Made by a program: the position numbers and the translations under genes
In this document: positions 47,893 through 48,546 of the stretch, piece by piece
Position numbering within the stretch: the stretch's first letter is position 1
How the letters are laid out: the number at the start of each line of letters is the position of its first letter
DNA from: Mycolicibacterium sp. P9-64
GTDB taxonomy: Bacteria; Actinomycetota; Actinomycetes; Mycobacteriales; Mycobacteriaceae
NCBI RefSeq assembly: GCF_008329605.1
Contig: NZ_NPKO01000022.1
Span: 1-48,546 of the forward strand
Direction: 5' to 3'
DNA: 48,546 nucleotides
The notes under the pieces: generated by a model
Told to the model about the DNA's origin: nothing
Seen by the model: only the letters and a program-made list of their open reading frames with translations
The model's database searches: none

Positions 47893-47902
47893 GCAAGACC
47901 CG

Positions 47903-48546
47903 CTAGGCGGCGTGTTTGGTGATGAGGTAGCCGAAGTCGATTTCGATCGCACTGCGGTAGCTACCCACCGGACCGGGTAGTGGTGGTGCCTTGGAGTGGT
48001 GGCGGGCCCCGGTGGGTGTGGTGAACTCCGCTGTGTGAGTGCCCCGCTCATCCTGGGTGGTGGTGACCTGCCAGCCGGGTGCTTCCTTGGCGTAGTTGCA
48101 CGCCTCGCACAGCCCCAACCCGTTCACCCCGTTGGTGACCCCGCCACGATGGTGGCCGGTGGCGTGGTCGTGGTGGCGGATCGGCGCATCACAATACGGA
48201 GCGCGACACGTGTCATCACGCACGTCGATGAACCTCGCCAAGCCCTTCGGAAACACCCGCGCACGCGACTCCATCGCCACCAACCCGCCACTGCGGGGAT
48301 GCTTGTACACCCGGCGCAACGTCGCCCGCGACCGCCGATCCTTCAACGAGGCCGCCAACAAGCGTCGCCCGATCGCGGCGGGCACCGGCCCGAACCCCGC
48401 CACCCGCGCCGGCTCACTGTCCCCGCCGAGCAGGCTTTCATCGGTGATCACCAGATTCACCGCCACCGCCACCGGCACCTCCGCGGCCCGGCCGGTGACC
48501 CGCTGCACCAGGGTGTCGGCCATGACTTGGCCGCGGCCGCGGCCGT
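47903..48546 (-). CDS. 13E12-type DUF222/HNH endonuclease, C-terminal part (runs off the right edge)
   Basis: The open frame continues through the right end of the window, so the N-terminal DUF222 part is missing. The visible 214 residues carry the end of a DUF222-like domain (VPVAVAVNLVITDESLLGGD, GFGPVPAAIGRRLLAASLKD) and an HNH nuclease: CRAPYCDAPIRHHDHATGHH then GGVTNGVNGLGLCEACNYAK EAPGW-type zinc/HNH pattern. The family is a repeated element in mycobacteria (REP13E12 proteins), often spread by transposition or recombination. The nuclease domain looks intact. Ends 42 bp before kinase 2's leader, same strand. Confidence 0.87.
   Translation of the reverse strand, partial: GRGRGQVMADTLVQRVTGRAAEVPVAVAVNLVITDESLLGGDSEPARVAGFGPVPAAIGRRLLAASLKDRRSRATLRRVYKHPRSGGLVAMESRARVFPKGLARFIDVRDDTCRAPYCDAPIRHHDHATGHHRGGVTNGVNGLGLCEACNYAKEAPGWQVTTTQDERGTHTAEFTTPTGARHHSKAPPLPGPVGSYRSAIEIDFGYLITKHAA

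Overview
The window is mycobacterial. It is GC-rich, uses many GTG starts, and its gene order follows the Mycobacterium tuberculosis segment from gnd1 (Rv1844c) down to erg3 (Rv1814). Typical actinobacterial families (GarA, MerR pair, SecA2, F420-linked enzymes, PknB-type kinases) fill it. The LysM-lectin gene and the absence of PE/PGRS, VapBC13 and lipZ insertions between the shared genes fit an environmental, Mycolicibacterium-like species better than the tuberculosis complex. Family names come from reading the proteins; no database search was run.

Layout. 1-5.1 kb (+): end of gnd1, guaB1 (GMP reductase-type), a 56-codon small ORF, two CNNM/CBS membrane proteins and an uncharacterised glycosylase-annotated protein, tightly overlapped. 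5.1-9.7 kb (+): glcB malate synthase G and a single-pass secreted-side VWA protein. 9.7-21.2 kb (-): a long co-directional run, secA2, pgsA2, DUF881-sbpA-DUF881, gcvH, garA, MerR (Rv1828), DUF151 nuclease, MerR resR (Rv1830) and gcvP, the last behind a tandem glycine riboswitch. 21.3-26.7 kb (+): three tandem BacA/Rv1819c-type ABC transporters, the first a pseudogene with at least four internal deletions, the other two intact and apparently leaderless.

26.7-32 kb: a flavoprotein and VOC protein operon with a KstR-type operator, a TetR gene divergent from an F420 (Ddn-like) oxidoreductase with a palindromic operator between them, an orphan SecDF-P1-head protein, an exported trypsin-like protease (Rv1815-like) and a LysM-lectin. 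32-36.1 kb (-): carboxylesterase, sterol-desaturase Erg3 and a FAD amine-oxidase-type enzyme. 36.3-39.8 kb: paired SMR efflux genes, an MFS exporter, an SDR and its TetR regulator. 39.8-47.9 kb: malQ, a secreted PASTA-like protein, a Ser/Thr kinase translationally chained to an F420 LLM enzyme and an NTF2-like protein, then (-) Nudix, methyltransferase and a second Ser/Thr kinase. The right edge cuts a 13E12-type HNH/DUF222 gene.

Two themes cut across the genes. First, at least seven starts (secA2, ABC-2, ABC-3, VOC, SMR-A, kinase 1, and a mini-ORF before kinase 2) lie 6-7 nt after a TANNNT -10 hexamer, the geometry of leaderless mycobacterial transcripts. Second, five genes are preceded by a short ORF whose stop overlaps the start as ATGA or GTGA. 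Glycine cleavage (gcvH, gcvP, riboswitch), GarA and glcB connect glycine/glyoxylate supply with TCA control.
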